Counted from the stretch's first letter, positions 19,074-30,437 are shown. The stretch: DNA of 64,000 nt from Bacillota bacterium (GCA_014896355.1 JADBKO010000026.1:1-64000); one strand, 5' to 3'. Numbers and translations are program-made. Notes: generated by a model from the sequence alone, not told the origin.

Positions 19074-19133
19074 GGCCCTGCCTGCAGCCAGCCCCGCGCC
19101 CAGCCGGGCCAGGCCGGCGCCGCAGACAGGGCC
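19074..19133. repeat. Long-range inverted repeat between pgk and tpiA
   Basis: GGCCCTGCCTGC (19074-19085) and GCAGACAGGGCC (19122-19133) pair with one G-T, closing a GC-rich loop of 36 bases that can fold further. No T-run follows. It could be an intra-operon processing or stability element; function is inference. Confidence 0.4.
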
Positions 19134-19154
19134 CTTACGCTGCTGACGCGCGGC

Positions 19155-20339
19155 TCAGGCTTTGTCGTTCAGCGCCGCCACACCCGGCAGGGTCTTCCCC
19201 TCCAGGAACTCCAGGGAAGCTCCGCCACCCGTGGAGACGTGGGTCATTTTGTCCGCGAAGCCCATCTCGGTGATGGCCGCCGCCGAATCCCCGCCGCCGA
19301 TGATGGTGGTGCCGGGGCAGGCCGCCACCGCCTGGGCCACCGCCCGGGTGCCTTCTGCCAGCGGCGCCACCTCGAACACGCCCATGGGGCCGTTCCAGAT
19401 GACGGTGCGGGCTTTGGCGATTTCCTGGGCGAACAGCTGCTGGGTCGCAGGGCCGATGTCTGCACCTTCCCAGCCGGCAGGAATCTGATCCGCCGGAACC
19501 ACCTGGCGCGGCGCGTCGGCCCGGATTTCCGTGGTGGCCACCACATCCACGGGCAGAAGCAGCTTCACGCCGCGCTGCCGGGCCCGCTCTTCCATCTGCT
19601 TGGCGAAATCCAGATGCTCCGCATCCAAAATGGAGCTGCCAATTTCGCCGCCCCGGGCCTTGATGAAGGTGTAGGCCATGGCGCCGCCGATGAGAAGCGC
19701 ATCCACCTTGCCCAGCAGGTTCTCGATGACCGCGATCTTGTCCGCCACCTTCTTGCCGCCCAGGATGGCCACAAAAGGCCGCTCCGGGTTCTCCAGGGCC
19801 TGGCCCATGGTGCCGACTTCCTTTTCCATCAGGAACCCGGCCACCGCCGGCAGATAGGCAGCCACACCCGCCGTGGACGCATGAGCCCGGTGGGCGGATC
19901 CGAAGGCATCGTTCACGTACACATCCGCCAAATTGGCCAGCTGGCGGGCAAAGTCCGGGTTATTCTTCTCCTCTTCCGGATAGAAGCGCACGTTCTCCAA
20001 CAGCGCCACTTCACCGTCTTTCAGCTGGCGGCTGGCCTCCTCCGCCACAGGGCCCACGGTGTCTTCCACAAAGCGCACGGGCTTGCCCAGGAGTTCCGAC
20101 AGGCGGGTGGCCACAGGCTTCAGCGTGTACTTGAGGTCCTTGCCCTTGGGCCGGCCGAGGTGGGAAACCAGGAGGGCACGGCCGCCCTGGTCCAGGATGT
20201 AGCGGATGGTGGGCAGGGCCGCGCGGATGCGGGTGTCATCAGTGATGCGCCCGCTCTCGTCCTGCGGGACGTTGAAATCCACCCGCACCAGCACCCGTTT
20301 GCCCTTCAGCGGCACATCGCGAACGGTCATTTTCTTCAT
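19155..20339 (-). CDS. pgk: Phosphoglycerate kinase
   Basis: A 394-residue monomeric kinase transferring phosphate from 1,3-bisphosphoglycerate to ADP. Visible motifs include [52 protein letters not shown], the ATP site [22 protein letters not shown] and GGGDSAAAI. Ten bases separate it from gap, so they are surely co-transcribed. Confidence 0.98.
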   Translation of the reverse strand: MKKMTVRDVPLKGKRVLVRVDFNVPQDESGRITDDTRIRAALPTIRYILDQGGRALLVSHLGRPKGKDLKYTLKPVATRLSELLGKPVRFVEDTVGPVAEEASRQLKDGEVALLENVRFYPEEEKNNPDFARQLANLADVYVNDAFGSAHRAHASTAGVAAYLPAVAGFLMEKEVGTMGQALENPERPFVAILGGKKVADKIAVIENLLGKVDALLIGGAMAYTFIKARGGEIGSSILDAEHLDFAKQMEERARQRGVKLLLPVDVVATTEIRADAPRQVVPADQIPAGWEGADIGPATQQLFAQEIAKARTVIWNGPMGVFEVAPLAEGTRAVAQAVAACPGTTIIGGGDSAAAITEMGFADKMTHVSTGGGASLEFLEGKTLPGVAALNDKA

Positions 20340-20349
20340 GGCGCATCCC

Positions 20350-22642
<2,293 letters not shown>

Positions 22643-22711
22643 CCCCCACGCGCCCGGCAGCCGCCGGGCTTAGAGGCGCATGCATCCTGGGTTCTGCCCA
22701 AATCTGCCTTC

Positions 22712-22751
22712 CCGGGACGGTTCGCGCTAGAGAGGGACGTTTTGTGTCCCG
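22712..22751 (-). promoter_or_regulatory. Candidate CggR operator (two 20-base repeats)
   Basis: On the minus strand, CGGGAC-N6-CGTC-N4 (22751-22732) is followed in phase by TCTAGC-N6-CGTC-N4 (22731-22712), giving a repeated CGTCCC at 20-base spacing. This follows the layout of the Bacillus CggR site, CGGGAC-N6-TGTC-N4 twice, from memory, with the second half degraded. It lies 70-110 bases upstream of cggR. No clear promoter was seen beside it. Confidence 0.45.
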
Positions 22752-22838
22752 CCCACGGCCAACTGACCCGCCGACATGGGCAATTCTTCATGACCGCTGG
22801 AAATCCTTGTGATATTCCGTGAAAATCTGCCGCGCGGT

Positions 22839-24224
22839 TCAGGGATAGCGCCGGCGCCGCCGGGAAGAGGGGATCCCCAGTTCCTCCCGGTACTTGTTGA
22901 CCGTGCGGCGGGAAATCCGGATTCCTTCCTGCCGCAGGCGGGCGGCCAGTTCCGCATCGCTGGCCGGGAAGCGGGGGTCCTCGGCGGCGAGGAGCTCTTT
23001 CAGGCGGGCCTTCACGCCGGCGGTGGCCACCCGGCCCTCCTCGTGGTCCCCGGCACAGGCCACACCGTTGCTGAAAAATGCCCGCAGCTCCAAGGTTCCC
23101 TGCGGGGTCTGGGCATACTTGTGCGCCGTGGCCCGGCTCACCGTGGACTCATGCAGGCCCAACTCCTGCGCCACATCGCGCAAGGCCAAAGGCCGCAGAT
23201 ACTTGCTGCCCCGGCGCAAAAAGTCCCTCTGGCGCCGGGCCAGGCATTGGACCACCCGGTAGATCGTCTGCTGCCGTTGTTCAATGTTGCGGATGAGCCA
23301 CAGGGCGGAGTTCAGCCGCTGGTGCAGGAAGCGCAAAACCTCTTGCTCCCCACGGCGGCGCGCCTGCTGCCACATCTGCTGGTATTGGCGGGAGATCCGC
23401 AAATGCGGCGTGGCCGCCTCGTTCAAAAGCACCACGGGCTCGCCATCGACCAGTTGAATGACTGCATCGGGCACGATATAGCGCGGCTGCGTTTCTCCCC
23501 CCAGGCTGCTGCCGGGCCGGGGATTCAGGCGGCGGATGTGGTCGGCTGCAGCCTGGACCTCCGCCACGGAGACGCGTAGCTCCGCGGCGATGTGCGTCAG
23601 CCGCCCCGCGGCCAGATCCTCCAGGTGAGTGCGGACGATCTGGGCAGCCAACGGGTCCGCGTGCGGCTCCCGCGCCAACTGAAGCAGCAGGCACTCGGAC
23701 AGGCTGCGGGCGCCGACCCCTGCCGGATCGAGACTCTGGACCACTGCCAGGGCCCTTTCCATATGTACCAGACTCACGCCCAGGGCGCAGGCCAGTTCGG
23801 GCAAGGGCTGGCGCAGATACCCGTCGGGATCCAGGTTTTCCACCAGGAAAGCAGCGGCACGGCGCAACGTCGAAGCGGAGACCGCCAGCCGCAACTGCCC
23901 GAGAAGAGCCTCGTGGAAACTGGGCTGCCAGGACAGCCGTTCTTCCCAGCGCCCGCCTCCCGCATCCTCGTCTGCCGGCCAGTCGTCGGGCTCCGCTCCT
24001 GTCCCGGTGGCCTGCGGACCCACCAGGTACTCCTCCCAGGGGCAGTCCGCCCCGGGTTCCCCAGAATCCACCCGCTCCAGCACCGGGTTGTCCTGCAACT
24101 CCTGTTGCACCCGCTCCTCCAAGGCGACGGCATCCATCTGCAGAATGGCGATGGCCTGCTGCAGCCGCTGGGTCATGACCAGCTTCTGCTGGTGTTCCAG
24201 CGAGGTCTCCTGGCCCAGATGCAT
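22839..24224 (-). CDS. rpoN: RNA polymerase sigma-54 factor
   Basis: A 461-residue sigma-54. The Gln-rich activator-contact region I lies at residues 9-50 (HQQKLVMTQRLQQAIAILQM, QELQDNPVLE), followed by an acidic region II, the core-binding domain, the helix-turn-helix (LGLHESTVSRATAHKY) and the RpoN box near residues 439-447 (RRTVNKYRE). It directs transcription from minus 24/minus 12 promoters with AAA+ activators, none of which is in this window. ATG 24224 follows GGGGGGATCGGC. It sits directly upstream of cggR, as in several Clostridia-like genomes. Confidence 0.97.
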   Translation of the reverse strand: MHLGQETSLEHQQKLVMTQRLQQAIAILQMDAVALEERVQQELQDNPVLERVDSGEPGADCPWEEYLVGPQATGTGAEPDDWPADEDAGGGRWEERLSWQPSFHEALLGQLRLAVSASTLRRAAAFLVENLDPDGYLRQPLPELACALGVSLVHMERALAVVQSLDPAGVGARSLSECLLLQLAREPHADPLAAQIVRTHLEDLAAGRLTHIAAELRVSVAEVQAAADHIRRLNPRPGSSLGGETQPRYIVPDAVIQLVDGEPVVLLNEAATPHLRISRQYQQMWQQARRRGEQEVLRFLHQRLNSALWLIRNIEQRQQTIYRVVQCLARRQRDFLRRGSKYLRPLALRDVAQELGLHESTVSRATAHKYAQTPQGTLELRAFFSNGVACAGDHEEGRVATAGVKARLKELLAAEDPRFPASDAELAARLRQEGIRISRRTVNKYREELGIPSSRRRRRYP

Positions 24225-24266
24225 GCCGATCCCCCCGCTCCACCGCCCGGCCTCCGCGGCCAGGCC

Positions 24267-25298
24267 CTATCCCGTGGGGTGTTGTCCCGGGCAGCCTGCC
24301 TGCCACTCCGGTTCCGGCAACCGCAGCGTTTCCCTCCGGGCGGCCAGGTCCTGCAGGCGCCGCAGGTGGTGGTAGACTGTGGATTTGGTGGCAGGCGGAT
24401 CCAAAACCCGCGCCAGCTCTTGCAGGCTGGCCTCCGGGTGGGCCAACCGCGCTTCCGCCACCTGCCGGGCCCGGTCCGGCAGAGCCTGCAGCCCGGGATA
24501 AGCAGCCAAAGCCTGGATGGCCTGGACCTGTTCCATGGCCGCAGCCACAGATTTGTCCACGTTGGCGGTGTCACAATTCATGGTGCGGTTGATATCGCTG
24601 CGGACTTCGCGGCGCAGGCGAAGCTCTTCCCAACCCAGCAGGGTGTTCCTGGCGCCCAGGAGAGCCAGAAGCTCCCCGATCCGTTCGCCGCTCTTCAGAT
24701 AGACCACCCAGTGACGGGCCCGGCTGGCCAGCTTCGCCGGAATGCGCAGGGCCTGGAGTGTGCGCTGAATATCCTCGGCGTGGCCGCGGCTGAGCGCCGT
24801 GAACTCCAGATGATACGCCCGCTGCGGTTCCGCCACAGAACCACGGGCCAGAAAAGCGCCGCGCAGAAAAGCCACCTTGCAGCAGTGCTTGTGCAAGACA
24901 GCGGGCCGGATGTGCTCCAGGGGTAAAAACTCAGGCGCCGTGAGCCCCAGCTCCAGCAGCCGGGCCCGCCACGGCCGCGAGAGCCCCGCCTCCCCTGCGC
25001 CCCCAGGTTCCCAGGCCTGCACCCGGTAGATGCGGCTGCGACCCAGGCGGCGCTGGTGGGCCACACTGAGCTCCACCGGCCCGGCGAAAACTTCTTTCAG
25101 TAATCGGAAGGCGTGGCGCGCCACAGCCGGGTTGTCCGCAGTGAAAGCGAGCCGCAATCTGCCGCCTGCCCACTCCAGGCTGCCGGCGCCGCGGAGCAGG
25201 CCTGCCAACTCCGCCTTGCGGCAACAAGGCTGCGGGTCCTGGGCCATCTGGATGAGTTCGGCCTTTGTCTCCTGTGAAAAGCCCACCAGCTGCTTCAT
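24267..25298 (-). CDS. whiA: WhiA-family DNA-binding protein
   Basis: A 343-residue WhiA: an N-terminal LAGLIDADG-homing-endonuclease-like domain in two parts (residues about 1-200, ETKAELIQMA, CCRKAELAGLLRGAGSLEW, FLRGAFLARGSV) and a C-terminal helix-turn-helix (SLQELARVLDPPATKSTVYHHLRRL). In Firmicutes WhiA affects chromosome segregation and cell division; in actinomycetes it drives sporulation. ATG 25298 abuts GCGGAG with almost no spacer, and a TACACT box (25310-25315) lies just ahead, so the message may be nearly leaderless. It is separated from rapZ by an ECF gene and a terminator. Confidence 0.95.
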   Translation of the reverse strand: MKQLVGFSQETKAELIQMAQDPQPCCRKAELAGLLRGAGSLEWAGGRLRLAFTADNPAVARHAFRLLKEVFAGPVELSVAHQRRLGRSRIYRVQAWEPGGAGEAGLSRPWRARLLELGLTAPEFLPLEHIRPAVLHKHCCKVAFLRGAFLARGSVAEPQRAYHLEFTALSRGHAEDIQRTLQALRIPAKLASRARHWVVYLKSGERIGELLALLGARNTLLGWEELRLRREVRSDINRTMNCDTANVDKSVAAAMEQVQAIQALAAYPGLQALPDRARQVAEARLAHPEASLQELARVLDPPATKSTVYHHLRRLQDLAARRETLRLPEPEWQAGCPGQHPTG

Positions 25299-25395
25299 CT
25301 CCGCAACTTAGTGTATTCCCGGGCCGGGGAGGCGAATCCTGCCGCCAGTGCCGGCTCCGCAGAGGCCGGAACGGCGGAAGCCAGGGAAAATGGCA

Positions 25396-25423
25396 AAGCC
25401 CTGGAACGGAATCTCCAGGGCTT
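25396..25423 (-). terminator. Hairpin downstream of the ECF gene
   Basis: AAGCCCTGGA (25396-25405) and TCCAGGGCTT (25414-25423) are perfect complements with an 8-base loop. On the minus strand a short TTTGCCATTTTC follows. It lies about 100 bases after the ECF stop and about 100 before whiA. Confidence 0.6.
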
Positions 25424-25523
25424 CAACACTGCGCGTTGCGTGGAACCGCGCGGAAGACCGGGCCGCACGGCCCCGGGCTGGAGCGGGATGGAGTCGCGCC
25501 CCGACGGCGCGCCCCCGTTGCCC

Positions 25524-26144
25524 TCAGTGTTCTCCGCCCTTGGGCAGGTGGGCCGCACCGCCGGGGCGCACCGCACGGGAGGCTTCCGCCCCCGCCACCC
25601 CCATGTAGCGGCGCAGCCACACAGCTGTCTGCTTGTAGAGGGCAAAGGTGACGACAGAGTTGAGGCTGGCCTTGACCAGATTGAAGGGGATGATGGCCGG
25701 CCACAGAGTGGCCTGGACCACTTCCCTGGGAATGCCGTAAAACACTGGCGATAGAAGCAGATTTGCCCAGGCCATGAGGCCCGTAGTGGCCAGGGTCGCC
25801 ACCAGCAGGCTGGCGATGGCGCCGCCCAGGGTGCGCCAGCGCCAGTAAATCGCAGACGATACGCCCACCAGGGCACCGGTGGCAAGAAAGTGCATGAACG
25901 CGCCGAACGGGCCGCCCAGGCCGGTGATCAGCGCCATGACCACCGCCACCACCGCAGCCATTGCGATGCCGGCCGCCGGCCCGAACAGGAAGCCGGCGAT
26001 CAGCACCGGAACATCGCCGGGCTCATAGATGAGATAATCTGTAAAAAGAGGAACTTTCACCCACACGATCAAAACCAGTGCCATGGCCGTCAACATGGCC
26101 ATGGCCACCAGCCGCCGGGTGGTCTCACGGGACCGCATCCACAT
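25524..26144 (-). CDS. ECF transporter substrate-binding (S) component, RibU-like
   Basis: A 206-residue integral membrane protein with five to six helices (MLTAMALVLIVWVKVPLF, VPVLIAGFLFGPAAGIAMA, VAVVMALITGLGG, ASLLVATLATTGLM). The segment YEPGDVPVLIAGFLFGPAAG resembles the RibU loop that contacts riboflavin, so riboflavin or FMN is the first guess, though other vitamins cannot be excluded. S components pair with a shared EcfT-EcfA-EcfA' module, which is not in this window. It follows rapZ by 31 bases, too short for an FMN riboswitch, so it probably depends on the rapZ promoter. This position normally holds yvcK. Confidence 0.8.
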   Translation of the reverse strand: MWMRSRETTRRLVAMAMLTAMALVLIVWVKVPLFTDYLIYEPGDVPVLIAGFLFGPAAGIAMAAVVAVVMALITGLGGPFGAFMHFLATGALVGVSSAIYWRWRTLGGAIASLLVATLATTGLMAWANLLLSPVFYGIPREVVQATLWPAIIPFNLVKASLNSVVTFALYKQTAVWLRRYMGVAGAEASRAVRPGGAAHLPKGGEH

Positions 26145-26175
26145 GCCGGACCCGCTCCTTTCTCCGCAACTCCCA

Positions 26176-27147
26176 TTACTCCGATTTTAAACTGGGGCTG
26201 CCGCCGCCGTCAACGCTGCCGGCGGTCTTTTCCACCGCAGCCTCCGGGATATCGTTGGCGCTGGCGGCTGTGCTTCCGCCCCGGTTCATGTCCCGGTGCA
26301 GGACTCCGGGATGATAGCCCCGCCGCCGCAGGTCATCGGCGATGACCTCCGCCAAGGTCACGGATCGATGCCGGCCGCCGGTGCATCCAATGGCGATGAC
26401 CGCCTCGGTCTTCCCCTCCCGCTCGAACTGCGGCAGCAGAAAGTCCATGAGGCCCAACAGCTTATCCAGAAACTGTTGGGTTTGCGGCCAGCGCAGAACA
26501 TATTGCCGGACCGGCTCATCCTGCCCGGTGAGATGCTTCAATTCCGGCACGTAGTACGGGTTCGGCAGGAAGCGGCAGTCAAACACCATGTCCGCGTCCA
26601 TGGGCAGGCCGTATCTGAACCCGAAGGACACCACGGTCAGGCCCAGACGGCTGCCAGGAAGGCCCATGCCGAAAATCTGGGCAATGCGCACCCGCAGCTC
26701 ACGCCCGCTCAACTGGCCGGTGTCGATGATGTAGGTGGCGTGCTGCCGCAGGCGGGCCAGGCGTTGGCGTTCGGCCGTGATGGCGCCCAGAATGCTGCCC
26801 TCCGGGGCTAAAGGATGGCGCCGGCGGGCCTCCTTGAAGCGCCGCACCAGAACGTCGTCCGGGGCTTCCAGGAACAAGATTTCGTAGCTGAACCCGGCGG
26901 CCTCCAGTTCCCCCAGCGCGGCAAAAAGGGCGTCGAAGAAACTGCCGCCGCGGATGTCGCTGACCAGGGCCACATGCGTGACGCGGCCCTCGGAATGACG
27001 GCAAAGCTCGGCAAATTTGGGGATCAAGGCCGGTGGCAGATTGTCCACACAGAAATAGCCCAGATCCTCGAAACTGTGCATGGCCTCCGTCTTCCCTGCC
27101 CCTGAAAGGCCGGTGATGATGACCAAACGAAGGGATGGCACACTCAA
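26176..27147 (-). CDS. rapZ: RNase adapter/nucleotide-binding protein RapZ (YvcJ)
   Basis: A P-loop ATP/GTP-binding protein with Walker A GLSGAGKT, the motifs FEDLGYFCVDNLPPALI and VALVSDIRGG, and the C-terminal RapZ domain (VVSFGFRYGLPMDADMVFDCRFLPNPYYVPELKHLTGQD, AIGCTGGRHRSV). In E. coli RapZ controls GlmZ sRNA and glucosamine-6-phosphate; in Bacillus YvcJ affects competence. TTG 27147 follows AGGAGG by 12 bases and gives 323 residues; the last 35 or so residues are an extra tail. A consensus promoter lies about 120 bases upstream. The amino-sugar genes nagA-nagB lie next to it upstream, which fits the known link to glucosamine-6-phosphate. Confidence 0.93.
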   Translation of the reverse strand: MSVPSLRLVIITGLSGAGKTEAMHSFEDLGYFCVDNLPPALIPKFAELCRHSEGRVTHVALVSDIRGGSFFDALFAALGELEAAGFSYEILFLEAPDDVLVRRFKEARRRHPLAPEGSILGAITAERQRLARLRQHATYIIDTGQLSGRELRVRIAQIFGMGLPGSRLGLTVVSFGFRYGLPMDADMVFDCRFLPNPYYVPELKHLTGQDEPVRQYVLRWPQTQQFLDKLLGLMDFLLPQFEREGKTEAVIAIGCTGGRHRSVTLAEVIADDLRRRGYHPGVLHRDMNRGGSTAASANDIPEAAVEKTAGSVDGGGSPSLKSE

Positions 27148-27265
27148 AAGAGAGCCGGACCTCCTACCGGAAGCCAGAAATCCGCCGTCCCGCCCCGGCC
27201 TGTGGCCTGCCACCGGGCTGGACAGCCGCGCGGCTGGGCAATTGCTCAATTTGACGGCTGCTTAA

Positions 27266-27294
27266 ACTGTAGTGGAAGCCGCCCGCTTTGTCAA
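27266..27294 (-). promoter_or_regulatory. Strong sigma-A promoter for rapZ
   Basis: A perfect TTGACA (27289-27294), a 17-base spacer and TACAGT (27266-27271) on the minus strand, directly after the nagB stop at 27326. The leader to the rapZ start is about 110 bases. Confidence 0.75.
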
Positions 27295-27325
27295 CGCGCC
27301 CGGCGCCCTGGCCATGCCGCAACTT

Positions 27326-28102
27326 TCACCCCAGGGCCACGGTCCCCGCACCTTGGACCTTCCGCCGCAGGGCCGGCGAAAGAAGGGCGGCCGCCGCTTC
27401 GTCCACGAAAATGCTGGCGCGGGGATGGCGCTGCAGCACCGAAGCCGGGACTTCGGGGGTCACCGGGCCTTCTACAGTGTTGCGCACCGCTTCGGCCTTG
27501 TCCGGCCCGCTGGCCAAAAGCAGGATCTCCCGGGCCTTCATGATGGTCCGGATACCCATGGACAAAGCCTTGCGGGGCACCGCAGCCCGGCTGGGGAAAA
27601 AGCGGGAGTTGGCCGTGATGGTCCGCTCTGAAAGCTCCACCAGATGCGTGGGCAGGGAAAAATCCACCCCCGGCTCATTGAAGCCGATGTGGCCGTTGGC
27701 GCCGATGCCGAGGATCTGCAGGTCGATGCCGCCTGCCCGCGCGATCTGCTCCTCGTATGCGCGGCACTCCGCGTCGACGTCCGCCGGATCCCCGGCCGGG
27801 ATAAAGGTGTTTTCCGGGGGCACGTTCACATGGCGGAACAGGTGCTCCCACATGTAGTAGTGGTAACTCTGCTCATGGCTGGCGGGCAGCCCGTAGTATT
27901 CATCCAGGTTGAACGTGGTGACCTGCGCGAAATCCACCCGTCCCTGGCGGAACGCCTCCACCAGGCGCTGGTACAAACCCAGCGGAGTGCTGCCTGTGGC
28001 CAGCCCCAGAACCAGGCGCGGGTTGTTCCGCAGGGCGGCGATGACCTTTTCGGCGGCGGCTTGGCTTAGCTCGTCGTAGTTCTTGAAGATGACCAGGTCC
28101 AT
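27326..28102 (-). CDS. nagB: Glucosamine-6-phosphate deaminase
   Basis: A 258-residue NagB converting glucosamine 6-phosphate to fructose 6-phosphate and ammonia. Motifs: VLGLATGSTPLGLYQRL, TTFNLDEYYGLP (catalytic Asp), GIGANGHIGFNEPG, and RTIMKAREILLLASG. ATG 28102 follows GGAGGAACGGAT. It lies 37 bases after nagA; together they feed amino sugars from cell-wall turnover or chitin into glycolysis. Confidence 0.97.
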   Translation of the reverse strand: MDLVIFKNYDELSQAAAEKVIAALRNNPRLVLGLATGSTPLGLYQRLVEAFRQGRVDFAQVTTFNLDEYYGLPASHEQSYHYYMWEHLFRHVNVPPENTFIPAGDPADVDAECRAYEEQIARAGGIDLQILGIGANGHIGFNEPGVDFSLPTHLVELSERTITANSRFFPSRAAVPRKALSMGIRTIMKAREILLLASGPDKAEAVRNTVEGPVTPEVPASVLQRHPRASIFVDEAAAALLSPALRRKVQGAGTVALG

Positions 28103-28139
28103 ATCCGTTCCTCCAAACCGGCTTCCTGCCGACCATCCG

Positions 28140-29330
28140 TTATAGGCTTTCGCGGCGGTACACCCGATGTCCTCCCACGACCGTCTGTTGGACCTGCCAG
28201 GCGGAAGACAGCACCACCAGGTCCGCCATCTTCCCCGCTTCCAGGCTGCCATAGCGGTCAGCCAGGCCCAACACCCGCGCGGGAACCCACGTGGCGGCCC
28301 GTACCGCCTGCGCCAGGGCGGCACCGGTGAAGACCCGGACGTGGGCGACGGCCTGTTCCATGGTGAGCAGGCTCCCAGCCAGCGTGCCATCCGCCAGACG
28401 GGCGGATCTTCCGTCCACTTGGACGGTAAGGCCGCCCAGGTCATAGGTCCCGGGGCGCAACCCTTCCGCCCGCATGGCATCGGTGATCAAGGCCAGGCCG
28501 TCTGGGCCCTTGATCCGCCAAAGGAGGCGGACGGCGGCGGGATGCACGTGAATCCCGTCGGCGATGAGCTGCGCCACCACCGTGGGGCTGTCCAGGACGG
28601 CGCCGACGGTTCCGGGCTCCCGGTGATGCAGCCCCCGCATGGCGTTGAAGGTGTGGGTGCACATGCGGACCCCGGAGACAAAGGCCTGCATGGCCTGGTC
28701 GTACGTGGCGTCCGTGTGGCCGGCCACAGCCACAACATTCTGTTCCCGGCACCACTGAATCACGCCGGCGGCGCCGGCCAGTTCCGGTGCCAGGGTCACC
28801 ATGCGGATGGCGCCCCGGGCCAGGCGTTGCAGCCGTTCCAGCTCCTCCCGGTCAGGGGCCCGCAAAAAGGCGGGGTCCTGGGCGCCGGCGTGGGCCGGGC
28901 TCAGATACGGGCCCTCCAGGTGAAGGCCCAAAATGCGGGCGCCGCTGGGCCGGGGCCCCGCGGCCTGCCGGGCCTGTACGGCGGCCTCCACCGCCGCCTG
29001 CAGCGATTCGGGCGAGGCCGTCAGGGTGGTGGCCAGAAGGGACGTGGTACCGTGGCGGGCGTGCTCCTCACACACCCGCGTGCAGGCTTCTACTGTGGCA
29101 TCCATGAAATCCGCACCGCCGCCGCCATGGACGTGTACATCGATGAAACCGGGGCTCACATACGCACCGGCCAGATCCTCCTCCGGCTCAAGGGTACCGG
29201 ACGAAGCCATGATCCCCGGCCCGCGGTCGGGCCCCACGTAGGATAGGATGCCTTGGTCCGGATCAAAAGCCACCTCCCACCCTTCCGCCACTCTGTCCTG
29301 CAATACAACCTGCCCGTTGCGCCAACGCAA
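28140..29330 (-). CDS. nagA: N-acetylglucosamine-6-phosphate deacetylase
   Basis: A 396-residue amidohydrolase removing the acetyl group from GlcNAc 6-phosphate. Visible are the metal motif DVHVHGGGGADFMDA, LHLEGPYLSP with the ligand Glu, VAVAGHTDATYDQA, THTFNAMRGLHHREPG and the catalytic Asp in ALITDAMRAEG. The TTG at 29330 is chosen because AAGGAGGAGATTTCC precedes it; the longer frame to 29516 covers the promoter region. No NagR-type regulator is adjacent. Confidence 0.96.
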   Translation of the reverse strand: MRWRNGQVVLQDRVAEGWEVAFDPDQGILSYVGPDRGPGIMASSGTLEPEEDLAGAYVSPGFIDVHVHGGGGADFMDATVEACTRVCEEHARHGTTSLLATTLTASPESLQAAVEAAVQARQAAGPRPSGARILGLHLEGPYLSPAHAGAQDPAFLRAPDREELERLQRLARGAIRMVTLAPELAGAAGVIQWCREQNVVAVAGHTDATYDQAMQAFVSGVRMCTHTFNAMRGLHHREPGTVGAVLDSPTVVAQLIADGIHVHPAAVRLLWRIKGPDGLALITDAMRAEGLRPGTYDLGGLTVQVDGRSARLADGTLAGSLLTMEQAVAHVRVFTGAALAQAVRAATWVPARVLGLADRYGSLEAGKMADLVVLSSAWQVQQTVVGGHRVYRRESL

Positions 29331-29543
29331 GGAAATCTCCTCCTTGTTAAGTCTGAAGAAGATTTTCTCCCGCCACAGGCGGTTATCCTGCCGCCTGCCC
29401 GGATTCAGAATGAAGTTTCCGGCGCCATGGGATAATACTAGGGTCAACGCGGGCCGCAGGCATGGACCCGGGATCGCCCCCGGCGCACCTGCGGGCAGGC
29501 CAGCAGCGGGCACCATCCGTCTGTTTTGGAGTCATATCAGGAA

Positions 29544-30437
29544 ATGGAGAGCACGCCCTATTCTTTCAGTTCCAGCACCACTCCTGAGTCTCGCCAGGCC
29601 GGGGGCCAGGCCGAAGAAGCCCAAGGCGCAGCCATCCCCCCGGAGAGCGGCCCGGAGCGCAGGCGGCCACGCCCCGCCCGGGCCGTAACCCGGGTGTGGC
29701 CGCCTGTGCAGGCCGTCCGCCGGTCCGGCGCCGCCCCGGAGGGGCCGCAGCCGGGGGCGGGAGGCTTCTCCCTGCCGGGGTACGCGGCCGGGACCCCCAC
29801 CTCGCCGTGGGCAGGCGCGGCGGATTCCCCCAGCCCCTGGGCTGCAGCCGCAGCCGTTCCGCTGCCGGATGCCTACGGGGTCAACCGCCTGGTTCTCCTG
29901 GCCCGGGACCCCTGGTGGCTCCACGCTTATTGGGAGCTGGCAGCGGATCTGCTGGCGGAAGCCCGCCGTTTCCGGCAGGAGGGCGGCGTCCTCTGCCTGC
30001 GGGTGCGGGAGACGTCTGCGGAATCCCCCCGCTGGATGGATTTCGATGTCCACAGCCCGGTGGGCCGTTGGTATGTGGATGTGCAGGTTCCCGGCCGTTC
30101 CTACCAGGGGCAGCTGGGGATCCGCAGCCGGGATGGGCATTTTCACGCCCTGCTCTCCTCCAACGTGGTGGAAACGCCAGCCGCTTTCCCGTCGGACCAG
30201 TGCGACGGGCGCTGGGCCACGCTGACGGAGCTGTGGGACGAGATCCTGCGTTGGCGCCAGAGACTGCCGGGGCCCGCGGGGGCTTCCCCCGGGATCTCGG
30301 AGCAAGCCTGGCGCCTGTGGCACCGGCGGTTGGATGTGGGCTCCGCCTTCGCCGGCGCGTGGGGGCTGCCCGGGCCCGGGGCCAGCCCCGGGATGTGGTC
30401 CCCCGGCATCTCTTCTCCCCTGCCCTGGTACCGCTGA
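29544..30437 (+). CDS. DUF4912 domain protein
   Basis: The product (about 297 residues) has a disordered Pro/Ala/Gly-rich N-terminal third and a DUF4912 domain at about residues 110-225, with NRLVLLARDPWWLHAYWEL, LRVRETS, DFDVHSPVGRWYVDV and YQGQLGIRSRDGHFHALLSSN, followed by a low-complexity tail. DUF4912 proteins often precede a GH57 branching enzyme in Firmicutes, and the fold resembles a carbohydrate-binding module, so glucan or polymer binding is a fair guess, not proven. The gene lies 18 bases before the branching enzyme. The start is uncertain: ATG 29544 or TTG 29526. Confidence 0.75.
   Translation: MESTPYSFSSSTTPESRQAGGQAEEAQGAAIPPESGPERRRPRPARAVTRVWPPVQAVRRSGAAPEGPQPGAGGFSLPGYAAGTPTSPWAGAADSPSPWAAAAAVPLPDAYGVNRLVLLARDPWWLHAYWELAADLLAEARRFRQEGGVLCLRVRETSAESPRWMDFDVHSPVGRWYVDVQVPGRSYQGQLGIRSRDGHFHALLSSNVVETPAAFPSDQCDGRWATLTELWDEILRWRQRLPGPAGASPGISEQAWRLWHRRLDVGSAFAGAWGLPGPGASPGMWSPGISSPLPWYR

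Noticed and set aside
26145-26175. FMN riboswitch for the RibU-like gene
   Set aside because: The gap is only 31 bases and cannot hold one.
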